Of a stretch of DNA of 64,000 bases, positions 43,758 to 53,111 are shown piece by piece. Numbering within the stretch: position 1 is the first letter of the stretch; every line of letters starts with the position of its first letter. This DNA is from WTAW01 sp964406575 (GTDB lineage Bacteria; Acidobacteriota; Aminicenantia; Aminicenantales; Aminicenantaceae), in assembly GCA_964406575.1 (NCBI GenBank), contig CAYOSH010000006.1, forward strand, positions 62,001-126,000. The letters run 5' to 3'. The translations under genes and the position numbers were made by a program. The notes under the pieces are model-generated. The model was not told the origin of the DNA and searched no databases. It saw only the letters and a list, made by a program, of their open reading frames with translations.

Positions 43758-43786
43758 TTTACGTTTGAGGTCAGATGTGCTAAGAT
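43758..43786 (+). promoter_or_regulatory. Candidate promoter of the acylphosphatase gene
   Basis: -35 TTTACG (43758-43763), 17-bp spacer, -10 TAAGAT (43781-43786). The ATG is 15 bp after the -10 box; no ribosome binding site is seen. Confidence 0.4.
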
Positions 43787-43801
43787 TACGGCGATCTGTG
43801 G

Positions 43802-44077
43802 ATGGAAATCCGGGCACACATTTTAGTCTCAGGCCGCGTTCAGGGCGTATTCTTTCGAGACCATACCCAGAGATGGGCATCCTCCCTCAGTTTATCAGGC
43901 TGGGTGAGGAATGTGCTGGATGGTCGAGTGGAAGTTGTCGTTGAGGGTGATAAGGAAAAAATCGAGAAATTGATAGCCAAACTGAAGCTGGGTCCGCCGA
44001 TGGCGGAGGTGATACATCTTGAAGTCAGTTGGGATGAGTATCAAGGAGAATTCACTGGTTTTCGAATCACATGGTGA
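43802..44077 (+). CDS. acyP: Acylphosphatase
   Basis: The 91-residue protein has GRVQGVFFRDHTQRWASSL with the phosphate-binding Arg19, and the catalytic Asn37 in GWVRNVLDGRVE. It hydrolyses acyl phosphates such as carbamoyl or acetyl phosphate. The usual GVGFR or GVFFR loop is intact and the length is normal. It ends GFRITW, typical for the family. Confidence 0.95.
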   Translation: MEIRAHILVSGRVQGVFFRDHTQRWASSLSLSGWVRNVLDGRVEVVVEGDKEKIEKLIAKLKLGPPMAEVIHLEVSWDEYQGEFTGFRITW

Positions 44078-44151
44078 TCGTTAAGGGGTTCATATTTTTT
44101 AAATTCCACGATCTTGAGAATACGCACACGCTATGCCTCGAAGGGAACAGA

Positions 44152-44265
44152 ATGAACGAAAATTTTCAACAAGAGGCGATACGATTGACTAAATTTATGG
44201 AAGCTCTTGATCGCATAAAATCCAAATATGTTTGGCAGATAATAAAGATCGTCAGAAAAAATTAA
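44152..44265 (+). CDS. Small hypothetical protein (37 aa), uncertain
   Basis: A short frame with GAAGGGA before its ATG encodes a Lys-rich, helix-prone peptide ending KYVWQIIKIVRKN. A longer in-frame start at 44071 overlaps the acylphosphatase stop and would give 64 residues. I recognise no family. It sits between acylphosphatase and cupin genes in the same direction, so a real small gene is possible, but this may be chance. Confidence 0.3.
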   Translation: MNENFQQEAIRLTKFMEALDRIKSKYVWQIIKIVRKN

Positions 44266-44293
44266 ATGAAAGAGATCGTTTCGGAGGGAAAGG

Positions 44294-44617
44294 ATGTATT
44301 TGATCAATAAAAAAGATCAACACAGGATTGAGGTCTTTGAGGGCGTGATCCGGCATACTCTTGCCTGTGGCAAAGATGTTTTAATGGCTCGGTTCGAATA
44401 CAAACAGGGAGCGACTGTTCCTCTCCATAAACACTCCTATGAACAAGTGACGACAATCCTTGAAGGAGAGCAGAAAGTCATCATAGAGGGTGAGGATGGC
44501 ACTGAGGAGCTTATCGTCAAAGCAGGCGATACTTACATTGTACCCGCCAATTTTTCCCATGAACAGATCACGATCAAAGAAGCTGTCACGATAGATGCAT
44601 GGAGTTTGGCTCCATAA
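44294..44617 (+). CDS. Cupin-domain protein
   Basis: The 107-residue protein is a single small beta barrel with the cupin metal motif PLHKHSYEQVTTILEGE (His, His, Glu) and the second motif GDTYIVPANFSHEQI (His). It has a strong ribosome binding site (CGGAGGG). Small cupins of this type bind a metal and may be isomerases, dioxygenases or sensors; the role here is unknown. Confidence 0.88.
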   Translation: MYLINKKDQHRIEVFEGVIRHTLACGKDVLMARFEYKQGATVPLHKHSYEQVTTILEGEQKVIIEGEDGTEELIVKAGDTYIVPANFSHEQITIKEAVTIDAWSLAP

Positions 44618-45011
44618 TGATAGATGTCTCGAATGATCAGATTGCTGATTTCGAAGACACGCTCAGTAGGGACTGTTTCCCATACTGTCGCGGATCCAAT
44701 GAATTTGATCTTTTGATCCGAGTCCCAATCCGTCTTCGCCAAAAACCCCCCCCACCCACCACCATATGGCTCAGACGGACAGGGCCTCGGTTCCGGGCTT
44801 CCCTCACATCTCCTTCAGGGAGATGCACCATGCCCGTCCAGCCCTTCACATGGTTTTCTCCAGCACACAATCTGAACATTCAATAACGTAAAGAAGCATC
44901 ATGTCGTCACGGCAATAAGGATGCGATTTCAACCAAGCAGTGGAAACGAGAAAAATTTTGTGGTCTTCAGGATGTGTCAATCATTTGGGATTATCGGCTG
45001 ATAGGGCGTGT
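44618..45011. other. Intergenic region filled by a composite repeat element
   Basis: The first 260 bases of this 394-bp gap are the repeat 44631-44881. The rest (44882-45011) contains nothing I recognise. Confidence 0.6.
44631..44881. repeat. Composite repeat element A2 with short inverted ends
   Basis: The ends are inverted: GAATGATCAGATTG (44631-44644) and, on the other strand, GAATGTTCAGATTG (44881-44868). Inside, 44669-44692 resembles the REP-like repeat (GTAGGGACTGTTTCCCA), and 44729-44785 is the C-rich core CACCCACCACCATATGG with CCGTCTTCGCC, matching 26184-26250 in reverse. The segment CTCGGTTCCGGGCTTCC recurs at 53782. I found no target duplication. Confidence 0.5.
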
Positions 45012-45278
45012 TTATTGAGGCTTGTGAGAGTTGAGGAATTTTTGTTTGCATTCCTGTGAACAAAAATAGCGGGCTTTCCCTTCGAACAGGACTTTGATGG
45101 CATCTTCTTTGGGTAAGTAGGTGTTACAAGTTTCGTCTTTGACCATGATTCCTGAGGGCTGCTTGTTTATTCGGCCTCTCTCGCTCCCCTGGTTGATCAC
45201 CTTGAAGAAACGGTAGACCAGGTAGACAAGATAAGCAACCAATCCATACACAATGATCCGAAAAAGTCCGCTAAACAT
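45012..45278 (-). CDS. Small membrane-anchored YHS-like cysteine protein
   Basis: The 88-residue protein has one N-terminal membrane helix (LFRIIVYGLVAYLVYLVYRF) and a short C-terminal domain with MVKDETCNTYLPKEDAI and ARYFCSQECKQKF. The latter looks like a YHS or TRASH-type metal-binding finger with three conserved cysteines. I start at the ATG at 45278; an open frame continues upstream to 45485 but shows no conserved start. Possible metal sensor or chaperone at the membrane; function unknown. It is divergent from the acyl-CoA dehydrogenase. Confidence 0.72.
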   Translation of the reverse strand: MFSGLFRIIVYGLVAYLVYLVYRFFKVINQGSERGRINKQPSGIMVKDETCNTYLPKEDAIKVLFEGKARYFCSQECKQKFLNSHKPQ

Positions 45279-45496
45279 CACACTCACTGTAGATGATTTC
45301 GCCGACCTTGTCAATCGAGGGCCCGTTGAGTTTTTTCTCTTGATTAAAGGCAAGCTAAACAGTAATATGTGAACTCGTTGGCTGTCCTCAAATGATAAGT
45401 GTTCGAAAACAAAAAATTGAAATATTCTGGAATAAAAGAGTTCTGTTATCGCGATCCTTTCAAGGGCTCGAAGGATACAAAGCATAAGGAGATGAC

Positions 45497-46642
45497 ATGG
45501 ATTTTTTGCTATCTGAAGATCAAGAAATTTTAAAGGAATCCATCAAAAATTTTGCACAAAAAGAAATTCAGCCCTTGGTCAAAGAATATGACGAAAAAGG
45601 TTGCTGGCCGGAGGTGTTGACTCGAAAACTGGGAGAAATGGGACTCCTGGGAATCGTAATTCCCACCGAATATTCAGGTGCTGGATACTCCAATGTGGAT
45701 TATGTGATCATCTTGGAAGAGATAGCCAAAGTTGACCCCGCCGTGGGACTTGTCGTTGCCGCACATAATTCGCTGTGCTCCAATCACCTCAACCTTTTTG
45801 CCAGCGAAGAGCAGAAAAAGAAATATCTGACCAGATTGGCTTCCGGAGAAACACTCGGAGCTTGGGGTCTCACTGAGTCTGGCGCTGGTTCGGATGCGGC
45901 TGCGTTAAAGACAAAAGCCGAAAAAAAGGACGATCATTGGCTTTTGAACGGGTCAAAAATGTTCATCACGAACGGATCTCTCGCAGATATTTTGGTCGTA
46001 ATGGCAGTAACTGATCCGGAGCAGGGGAGAAAGGGGATTTCTTCATTCATTCTGGAGAAGGGAATGAAAGGATTTTCTATCGGAAAGAAGGAGGATAAGC
46101 TCGGTATCAGAGCATCGGATACGGCTGAACTCATCTTTGAAGATGTTGAGGTCCCGGCTGAAAATTTGATCGGCGAAGAGGGAAAAGGCTACAGACAATC
46201 GATGACTATTCTGGACGGGGGGCGCGTGAGCATCGCGGGATTCTCTTTGGGTGTTGCTGCGGGAGCTTTGGAGTCGAGCCTCAAATATGCCAAAGAAAGG
46301 GAACAATTCGATCAGCCCATTGCCAATTTTCAGGCCATTCAGTGGATGCTTGCAGATGGATTTACAGATTTAGAGGCTGCGCGGTTGTTGACATATCGTG
46401 CCGCTTTTCTCGAGGATCAGGGGAAGAAGATTCCGAAAGAATCGGCAATGGCAAAACTGTTTTCCAGTGAGCTCGCCGTGAGAGCCTCAAGAACCGCTGT
46501 CCAGATCCATGGAGGTTATGGCTTCATGAAAGACTATCCTGTTGAGAAGTATTACCGGGATTGTATGCTGGCTACGATAGGTGAGGGGACATCTGAGATC
46601 CAGCGTTGGATCATTGCACAGAAGGTTCTCTCCGATTACTGA
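45497..46642 (+). CDS. Acyl-CoA dehydrogenase (short-chain type)
   Basis: The 381-residue flavoprotein has AWGLTESGAGSDAAALKTKA (FAD contact), the FAD-adenine region QIHGGYGFMKDYPVEKYYRD and the catalytic Glu in TIGEGTSEIQR near residue 363. These fit short-chain acyl-CoA or butyryl-CoA dehydrogenases. It oxidises acyl-CoA to enoyl-CoA, passing electrons to an electron-transfer flavoprotein, which is not in this window. AAGGAGATGAC precedes the ATG. meaB follows 62 bp downstream, suggesting branched-chain amino acid or propionyl-CoA metabolism. Confidence 0.94.
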   Translation: MDFLLSEDQEILKESIKNFAQKEIQPLVKEYDEKGCWPEVLTRKLGEMGLLGIVIPTEYSGAGYSNVDYVIILEEIAKVDPAVGLVVAAHNSLCSNHLNLFASEEQKKKYLTRLASGETLGAWGLTESGAGSDAAALKTKAEKKDDHWLLNGSKMFITNGSLADILVVMAVTDPEQGRKGISSFILEKGMKGFSIGKKEDKLGIRASDTAELIFEDVEVPAENLIGEEGKGYRQSMTILDGGRVSIAGFSLGVAAGALESSLKYAKEREQFDQPIANFQAIQWMLADGFTDLEAARLLTYRAAFLEDQGKKIPKESAMAKLFSSELAVRASRTAVQIHGGYGFMKDYPVEKYYRDCMLATIGEGTSEIQRWIIAQKVLSDY

Positions 46643-46704
46643 CTTGGGTAAAGCGACAACGTCTGTAGTGTATCTTCCATGCTGTTTGAGGGAGATTCGG
46701 GGCA

Positions 46705-47640
46705 ATGAAAGAATTGGTGGAAAAGATCCTCAAAGGAAATTCTGCAGCTATCGCTAAAGGGATCTCTTTAGTCGAGAACAATCCAAATGATGGGCAAACC
46801 CTCATGAAAGAGATCTTTCGTCATGCAGGAAATTCCATTATTGTGGGAATCACCGGTGCTCCCGGCACGGGGAAGAGTACGCTCATCGATCAGATGATAG
46901 ACACTCTGGTCAAAGACGGGAAAAAAATTGGTGTGGTTGCCGTAGATTCTTCAAGTCCCTTTACTGGGGGGGCCATACTTGGGGATCGCATAAGGATGAT
47001 GCGGCACAGCGTTCATCCCGATGTTTTTATCCGGAGCATGGCAACACGAGGACATTTGGGCGGTTTGGCTAAAACGTCGGGTGAGGCTCTGTACATCTTG
47101 GAAGCTGCTGGCAAGGATATCCTCCTCGTCGAGACCGTGGGAGTTGGTCAAGATGAAATCGAGGTAGTCAAACTGGCGGATATCATCGTTGTTGTCCTGA
47201 TGCCCGGCTCGGGAGATGAGATCCAAATTTTTAAAGCAGGGATCATGGAGATCGCTGATGTGTTCGTTATCAATAAAGCCGATTTTCCTGATGCCGAAAA
47301 AACCGAACACCAGATCAATGCCATGCTAGATTTTGGGAAAAAAGGGGAGGCTACTCTTCCTGTTCTGAAAACTGTGGCCAGTGAAGGCCAGGGCATCAAG
47401 CCTCTTCTTGAGGCTATCAACCGAATCGTTGAGTCTAGAGGTAAGATAGCAAGGGCTGAAAGAAGAAAAAAGAGGATATCGTTCTTGCTGAAAGAGATCA
47501 TAAGCGATAAGCTCTTCAAAGAAGCCATGAAGAGCATTCAAAGTGTGGATTTTGATGAATATGTGGACGATGTGTACAACAACTCCGCAGACCCCTACAC
47601 GATCGCTGAACAGATCATCGGGTCTCTAAAGAGATACTAA
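46705..47640 (+). CDS. meaB: Methylmalonyl-CoA mutase-associated GTPase MeaB
   Basis: The 311-residue G3E GTPase has P-loop GAPGTGKST (51-59), VAVDSSSPFTGGAILGDRIR, the MeaB hallmark MATRGHLGGLA, the switch VETVGVGQDEIEV and base motif NKAD. It guards and reloads the adenosylcobalamin cofactor of methylmalonyl-CoA mutase or a related acyl-CoA mutase. No mutase gene is in the window. It implies a cobalamin-dependent mutase elsewhere and fits with the corrinoid theme of the HgcAB-like operon. Confidence 0.95.
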   Translation: MKELVEKILKGNSAAIAKGISLVENNPNDGQTLMKEIFRHAGNSIIVGITGAPGTGKSTLIDQMIDTLVKDGKKIGVVAVDSSSPFTGGAILGDRIRMMRHSVHPDVFIRSMATRGHLGGLAKTSGEALYILEAAGKDILLVETVGVGQDEIEVVKLADIIVVVLMPGSGDEIQIFKAGIMEIADVFVINKADFPDAEKTEHQINAMLDFGKKGEATLPVLKTVASEGQGIKPLLEAINRIVESRGKIARAERRKKRISFLLKEIISDKLFKEAMKSIQSVDFDEYVDDVYNNSADPYTIAEQIIGSLKRY

Positions 47641-47675
47641 CCCCCGTTCACCTCTCTGCGTCGGATTCGCACCAA

Positions 47676-48182
47676 TCAAAAAGGTTTGGGTTGGGCAAAC
47701 AGGGTCAAAATCCATCGGGCGAATGCCCGCGCATCTTCCAGGTCATTTTGGTCGGGGTGATTTCGAGCGGAAACGGCCATATCTGTCCATGCTGCGTGTT
47801 CGGGAGAATTCGCCAGCACTTCAAGAGCCTGATGGGCGATTTTTCCTCGACAGGAAAAAGTTCCCAGCACTTTAGCTTTTGCAGCAAGAACTGTGGCGTG
47901 TTCCAAGGCCTCTCTAGCCAATCGACTCCCTGTGAACGATCCGTGTGTAGAGAAGAGAGCGATTTTTTTTCCTTGGGGGATGCTTTTCAGGAAGGTCTCG
48001 ACTTTAAAGGGCACACTGTGGGAATGAACAGGGAAACCAATGAACAGCAGGCCGTATTCATCGAGACCGGCACCCTCTTCTATGGTCTTGATCTCTTTGT
48101 CACCCCCCAAAGTTTCAAAAATTGCCTCTGCGATTTTCTGGGTGTTTCCTGTGAGGCTGAAGTAAATGACGAGCGTTTTCAA
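47676..48182 (-). CDS. Flavodoxin-family protein
   Basis: The 168-residue protein begins KTLVIYFSLTGNTQKIAEAI, the FMN-phosphate loop of flavodoxins, and has FIGFPVHSHSVPFKV and IALFSTHGSFTGS for the isoalloxazine loops. It carries electrons on FMN or binds flavin for a regulatory role. It starts 15 bp after the outer-membrane protein stop on the same strand, so it may share its transcript. Confidence 0.9.
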   Translation of the reverse strand: MKTLVIYFSLTGNTQKIAEAIFETLGGDKEIKTIEEGAGLDEYGLLFIGFPVHSHSVPFKVETFLKSIPQGKKIALFSTHGSFTGSRLAREALEHATVLAAKAKVLGTFSCRGKIAHQALEVLANSPEHAAWTDMAVSARNHPDQNDLEDARAFARWILTLFAQPKPF

Positions 48183-48197
48183 CGTCGAAAATCCAGG

Positions 48198-49112
48198 TTA
48201 AAATTTGAATCGGATACCAAACTTCACTGAAAAAGTGCTGAAATTCAATTCTCCCGATCGAAGATTCCTGATCGAATCATTGTCAGGCTTATCGATATGT
48301 CCCTGGAGATTTTCATAGTATTTGTCGAGACCAAACTTTTGATCTTCGTAGTAATAGAGAGAAGCTTTCCCCGATTCGTCGATCACCAACTCTCCATCTT
48401 GGATAAATTGATACAAATGAGACCCTTTAAAGCCGTCCACTTTTGACCAGATCTTTTCAATTTCGACCACGACCGCAATGTATTGGGCCACATCGTATTC
48501 CACACCTAGTCCCGCGTACCATCCCAGGGAGTCCGATTTGAAGGAATTCTCTTGTTTGAACTCATACTGGAATTCTCTATCGAGCGCTTCGGTTGTTGCA
48601 GTGTAGTTATTGACAACATTGTATTTTGCATACATCAACTGTCTTCCCACATTGCCAAAAAGATGCAATCCCTTGAGAAAAGGAAGTTCTGTGGCGTAGC
48701 TGAAGCCAATTTTTAGGTTGAGACCGCTCGCCTCATTCAGGAGATACTGGTCTTCTGTTTGTGTGCCTCCTTCTCTTGTGTAGGTAACTTCACCCCCCGC
48801 CGATCCTGAGAGCCGGCTTCCGGCAAAATTCAAACCAAATCCCTTGTAGATCGGGATTCGTAATTCAAGCTCAAAGTTGGTTCCGTAGCTGGGAGCCACA
48901 AATTTGCCTGATAAAGTGCCGGGATATTCCGTTGCGTAGTCTTGCCACTGAGAGTTAAAGGATGAGATCCAGGTTCCCAGGTCGCCTTCACTGTACGAAT
49001 TTGTGTTGAAGCTCAGCTTGAGGCTGATTTTTTCTGCACGCACCGGATGTGAGAAAAACAGAGTGAGAGCAAGAGTGAACACTATCAGTGCCGGCATTCT
49101 TTTTGCGCGCAT
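48198..49112 (-). CDS. Outer-membrane beta-barrel protein
   Basis: The 304-residue precursor has a signal peptide (residues 1-26, ending PVRAEK) and alternating beta-strand pattern with many aromatic residues, ending FSVKFGIRFKF, a classic C-terminal barrel-insertion signal. No family is recognised beyond porin-like barrel. It indicates an outer membrane. It lies downstream of the large kinase on the same strand. Confidence 0.8.
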   Translation of the reverse strand: MRAKRMPALIVFTLALTLFFSHPVRAEKISLKLSFNTNSYSEGDLGTWISSFNSQWQDYATEYPGTLSGKFVAPSYGTNFELELRIPIYKGFGLNFAGSRLSGSAGGEVTYTREGGTQTEDQYLLNEASGLNLKIGFSYATELPFLKGLHLFGNVGRQLMYAKYNVVNNYTATTEALDREFQYEFKQENSFKSDSLGWYAGLGVEYDVAQYIAVVVEIEKIWSKVDGFKGSHLYQFIQDGELVIDESGKASLYYYEDQKFGLDKYYENLQGHIDKPDNDSIRNLRSGELNFSTFSVKFGIRFKF

Positions 49113-49244
49113 TGGACAGTCATTCTCCCATAATTTCAGATAAAATTCCAGATTTTTATGACTCGCCTGAGACTTTTTAGTCGATCCAACCCCAAGAAGG
49201 GTGGAATGCTCCTTGGCTTTGATCCAAAAAAGGGAGAGAGATTG

Positions 49245-52200
49245 TCAACCGGATTGCGGCAATTTGATGGATATCGTGACACCGCCTTCCTTTCGGACTC
49301 TTGCGTGGATAGTGCCCTCATGGTCTTCAATGATTTTTTTTGCGATGGGCAGACCCAAACCTGTGCCTGCGTCTTTTGTCGAGAAATACGGCTCAAAAAT
49401 TCTTTCTATCATTTCTTTGTCTATTCCTGTCCCTGAGTCGGTGATCTCGAGGTGAAATGTCGCACCCTCTTTTTTCAGTGTGACAGATACTCGTCCTTTG
49501 TTTCGGATGGATTCAATGGCATTATTCAGAATATTCCTCAACACGATTCTCATTTTTCCTTTATCTCCGACAAAGGGAAAGTCTTGCTCTTGGTAGGTTT
49601 CTTCGAATTCGATCCTTCCAGCTAAGAGTTTTTTGTAGGGATCGATGGTCTGCTGCGTGAGGTCTTTTAGGTCTAGATCTTCTTTTTTGAGTGAAGCTTC
49701 CTTTGAAGTCTGGAGAAACTCATGAGCAATATTCCTCAAGTTTTCGACTTCAGTGATGATGTAGGATGCAGATTCTTTCAGCACTTCGTCAAAATTCTCC
49801 GTCTTGTCCTCATAGACTTTCAAGAGATGCTCCGCTGATAGTTGAATCGGTGTCAGTGGATTCTTTATCTCGTGGGCCACTTTGCGGGCCATTTCCGTCC
49901 AGGCAACTTTTTTACTCATATCGGCCAGCTCTTGCTGATGATGTTTCAGGCTTGTGACCATGGCATTGAAACCATCGATAAGGGTCATCATTTCGTCCTG
50001 ATGCCCGTAATCAATGCGAGTCTCAAGATTCCCCAAGCTCACTTCTTTAGTCCCTTTCAGGAGTTTTTGGATGGGAGTGACGATCATGCCACCAATGCTA
50101 CGGGCTAAAAGAAGGGCCAAGATTATGAAAAAAACGGACACAAAGAGCAAAAATTCGATAAGCTGTATTGTAGCCTCAGATATCTCCTGCTGTTCCAGAG
50201 GGAATGGAAGGGAAATAAGGATGAGTGAATCCTGAAAAGCGTAAGGGATTGTTAAAGTATGGAATGAATAATTCCCGATTTTCTGAATATCGGTGTAGAA
50301 GGGATTGTTCTCGTACTGGATCTTATAGTAGATTTCTCCGTTGATGATCTCAGGGAGCAGCCCGTAATCAAAGAATTCACGGCGGCTGGATGAGATGAGC
50401 TGCCCATCCTGGTAGAGATTTACGTCATTGGATATCGTTGAGCCAATCCAGAATACGACTTGATCTGGGGGCGTGGTCAGAGAGTACCGTTCTTCCTGCT
50501 GAAAATAAATGTAGTCTTGCATGAAGCGCTTGGCGAAATCTGCCTTCACTTCCGCCGCTTCGGTGACTTTTTGAGAGAAAATTTGAGCGAAAAAGTAGCG
50601 ACTGGAGAAGGTGAAGAGGAAGAGAGGAATCAACGCAATGGCGATCATTGTTACGTAGACACGATTGGAGAAGGACCAAAAAGGGCTTTTTGTATCCTGC
50701 CGGGGCATAGAGCTCCTGGCCAGTAAGACAAATAACAGAAACACCGCAAAGTAGATAAAAAAGAGCTTTAAAATCTCCACAGAATATTTGAAGAAATTTT
50801 TATGGGGGAGAAACAGGGCATAGATCCTGTCATCGTTTTTAAAATACAGGCTTTTGAATTGTCTGTTTTTTTCCTTGAACACCGACCAGATACTCGATTC
50901 AGATGCAAGGATATTTGTGATGAGGTCCGACGGGAGTCCTGATGAGATCTTATTGGGATTAAAAATCAATTCTCCATCTAAGTTAAAAATAGCAAAACCC
51001 AGGTCCAGTTGATTCAATGATGGGATGGATGAAAATCTTAGAAGTTCAAAATAGGGATTGGCCGAGTAGAGAAAAGGCAGCATATCGTAATCTATAGAAA
51101 GGTAGATCATAATCCGTCCAACGGGATTTTCTTCCGAAAAATAATCTTTGTAGGCGATGAGGAAATCCTTGTTTGTACCCATGTAATGGACCCGCTGTTT
51201 GAAGATGGCCCAGCCAGGGCTCTCTGGAGGGTAAAAGCTGATGCGAAAAACTTCTGGGACGTTGAGTGAAAAACGGGATTGGAGAACTCCTTCCGTATTG
51301 AGGATCTCTAAACTGGAATACCAGTTGAATTTTGCCAGCAGAGTGTTTTGCCAGAGCACATGCGCCAGGTCGGAGAATTCCCCGCTGTTGAGAGAAGAGA
51401 TAATGGAGTCCTGCTGTGAATCGATTTCAGGAAATGACCGATTTATCAGAAAGGCACCCCAAGTCACTTGGGATTTTATGATGTTCTGGAGGGAATCCTG
51501 GAGCAATATCTGTTCTTTTTCGGATGAAGCGAAATGGAGAGAGGCATAGATAAAAAGAGTGATGAGCACGATCGCGGAGAACCAGAATCTCTTTTTCTGG
51601 AGGACCCATGGAACATACGCGGTGAGAAAGATAAGGGCAAGAATAAAGGCCTGACACACGAAAAGAGAGAAGGCGAATCTGTCCCTGAAAGATAACGCAT
51701 ACACAACAAATCCCACAAGGAGGATAACAGCGGCATAGACGGTTTTGGAGGTATGGAAAAGGGCAAGCCTGAGTCCCACTAAGCTCGTCAGGAGAATGAT
51801 GAGGAAGAATAAAATGATGCTGAAATGGATGAGAATAAACGATGGGTTAAGGGAAAAGCGGAGCAGGTTGAGGTTGGAATGGAAAACGAGACGAAAAAGG
51901 ATCTCCTGGAAAATGAAGATCATGCTGATGACGATCATAACAGCTAGGAGGGCGAGGATAAGAAATATCCGCATGGGAGCCTTTTTTTCTGTTTTCCCCA
52001 CACGCTTTTCGATGACAAAAGCTAGACAGGCCACGATGAGAAAAAGACAGAAGGCCGTGAGAAAAATATCTGCTGGGGATCGCGTGAGATCGCTGATGGA
52101 AATAAAGCTGGCCGTGGATGGAGAAAAAACAGAGAGCGATCGGATCTTCCCGAGAGCGCTCAATGGAAACAGGATAAATCTCAATAACAGAAGAGTGCAG

Positions 52201-53111
52201 AGGATCAAGAGCAAACTGAAGGGTTTTTGTTCTTTTCGAAAACTCTGAGATCTCACAATGGAGATGATCAGGCACGCCAGGGCTACGCCGATCAAAAGAT
52301 AAAATATCAATAGAAAATCTTCTTTTTGAGATGAGATCTTGGAGCGGAGTGAAGGGGATCTGAGGTTTACATAGGCAATGATCTCGTTGCTCTCATTGCG
52401 CAGGGGAAAGAACAGTGTTTGAACTTGAGCTTGGAGTCGCGGTTGCCCGATGTATTCATCTTCGTATCTTGAGAATATGCGATCGAAACCCGAAACATCC
52501 TCGCGGAAATCCTGGTAGGTTATGCTGCAGTGCTCCAACAATTTTTCGTTTAAGAAGTGGTGTTCTTTGAGATAGGGAGTCTTGAATTGGGGGAGGAAAG
52601 CAAGGAGCCGGTAAAACACGATGTACTGGTCCTTTTCTATCCCTTTAATGGATACAAGATAGGCTGAAGCTTTGTGTTGGATGAGAAAGGACGATTTTTT
52701 GTCGTCTAAGGAAAAATATGTCCCGTCAGCCAGCGTGATGGCACTTAAGTCGATGACTTGACCAAACCACAAAACGAGCCTGTGATCGCTGTCATAATAG
52801 GCGATACCCTCGTTGTTAGGGTCAATATGCAAGTCCTTAAAGAGAGAAAAGACTTCATCATTTCTGGTAGGGAATGCTGAACCGCGGAGGACTTCGTATG
52901 TCTTATCCATTTCTTCGATGATCTCCGCGAATTCACTCTTGATGGATCCGGCTTTGTCTCGCAGTTGATTCAGTCCTCTCTCATAATAGTTGTGGGACGT
53001 GAAGAGCGGAACGATTTGAGATAGAATCAAAAAGAGGGCAGACAAACATCCTCCCACGAGAAAAGCGATAAAGAATTTGTCTTTATTTCTGATGGATTTG
53101 AGTAGATTCAA
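49245..53111 (-). CDS. Very large membrane sensor histidine kinase, NtrY-like (1288 aa)
   Basis: Residues 14-36 form a first membrane helix, followed by an extracytoplasmic region (to about 265) and a block of about eight helices (about 268-535), then two further extracytoplasmic regions separated by helices near 790, 820 and 990. A HAMP domain (about 1005-1055) leads to the HisKA motif VAHEIKNPLTPIQLSAEHLL with the phospho-His near 1076. The ATPase domain has NAIESI, DSGTGID and STKDAGTGLGLPIAKKI. The catalytic part resembles NtrY. A typical NtrY has about 730 residues, so the sensor is nearly twice normal. No response regulator is adjacent. Its start overlaps the upstream small secreted protein by four bases. 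Confidence 0.92.
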   Translation of the reverse strand: MNLLKSIRNKDKFFIAFLVGGCLSALFLILSQIVPLFTSHNYYERGLNQLRDKAGSIKSEFAEIIEEMDKTYEVLRGSAFPTRNDEVFSLFKDLHIDPNNEGIAYYDSDHRLVLWFGQVIDLSAITLADGTYFSLDDKKSSFLIQHKASAYLVSIKGIEKDQYIVFYRLLAFLPQFKTPYLKEHHFLNEKLLEHCSITYQDFREDVSGFDRIFSRYEDEYIGQPRLQAQVQTLFFPLRNESNEIIAYVNLRSPSLRSKISSQKEDFLLIFYLLIGVALACLIISIVRSQSFRKEQKPFSLLLILCTLLLLRFILFPLSALGKIRSLSVFSPSTASFISISDLTRSPADIFLTAFCLFLIVACLAFVIEKRVGKTEKKAPMRIFLILALLAVMIVISMIFIFQEILFRLVFHSNLNLLRFSLNPSFILIHFSIILFFLIILLTSLVGLRLALFHTSKTVYAAVILLVGFVVYALSFRDRFAFSLFVCQAFILALIFLTAYVPWVLQKKRFWFSAIVLITLFIYASLHFASSEKEQILLQDSLQNIIKSQVTWGAFLINRSFPEIDSQQDSIISSLNSGEFSDLAHVLWQNTLLAKFNWYSSLEILNTEGVLQSRFSLNVPEVFRISFYPPESPGWAIFKQRVHYMGTNKDFLIAYKDYFSEENPVGRIMIYLSIDYDMLPFLYSANPYFELLRFSSIPSLNQLDLGFAIFNLDGELIFNPNKISSGLPSDLITNILASESSIWSVFKEKNRQFKSLYFKNDDRIYALFLPHKNFFKYSVEILKLFFIYFAVFLLFVLLARSSMPRQDTKSPFWSFSNRVYVTMIAIALIPLFLFTFSSRYFFAQIFSQKVTEAAEVKADFAKRFMQDYIYFQQEERYSLTTPPDQVVFWIGSTISNDVNLYQDGQLISSSRREFFDYGLLPEIINGEIYYKIQYENNPFYTDIQKIGNYSFHTLTIPYAFQDSLILISLPFPLEQQEISEATIQLIEFLLFVSVFFIILALLLARSIGGMIVTPIQKLLKGTKEVSLGNLETRIDYGHQDEMMTLIDGFNAMVTSLKHHQQELADMSKKVAWTEMARKVAHEIKNPLTPIQLSAEHLLKVYEDKTENFDEVLKESASYIITEVENLRNIAHEFLQTSKEASLKKEDLDLKDLTQQTIDPYKKLLAGRIEFEETYQEQDFPFVGDKGKMRIVLRNILNNAIESIRNKGRVSVTLKKEGATFHLEITDSGTGIDKEMIERIFEPYFSTKDAGTGLGLPIAKKIIEDHEGTIHARVRKEGGVTISIKLPQSG

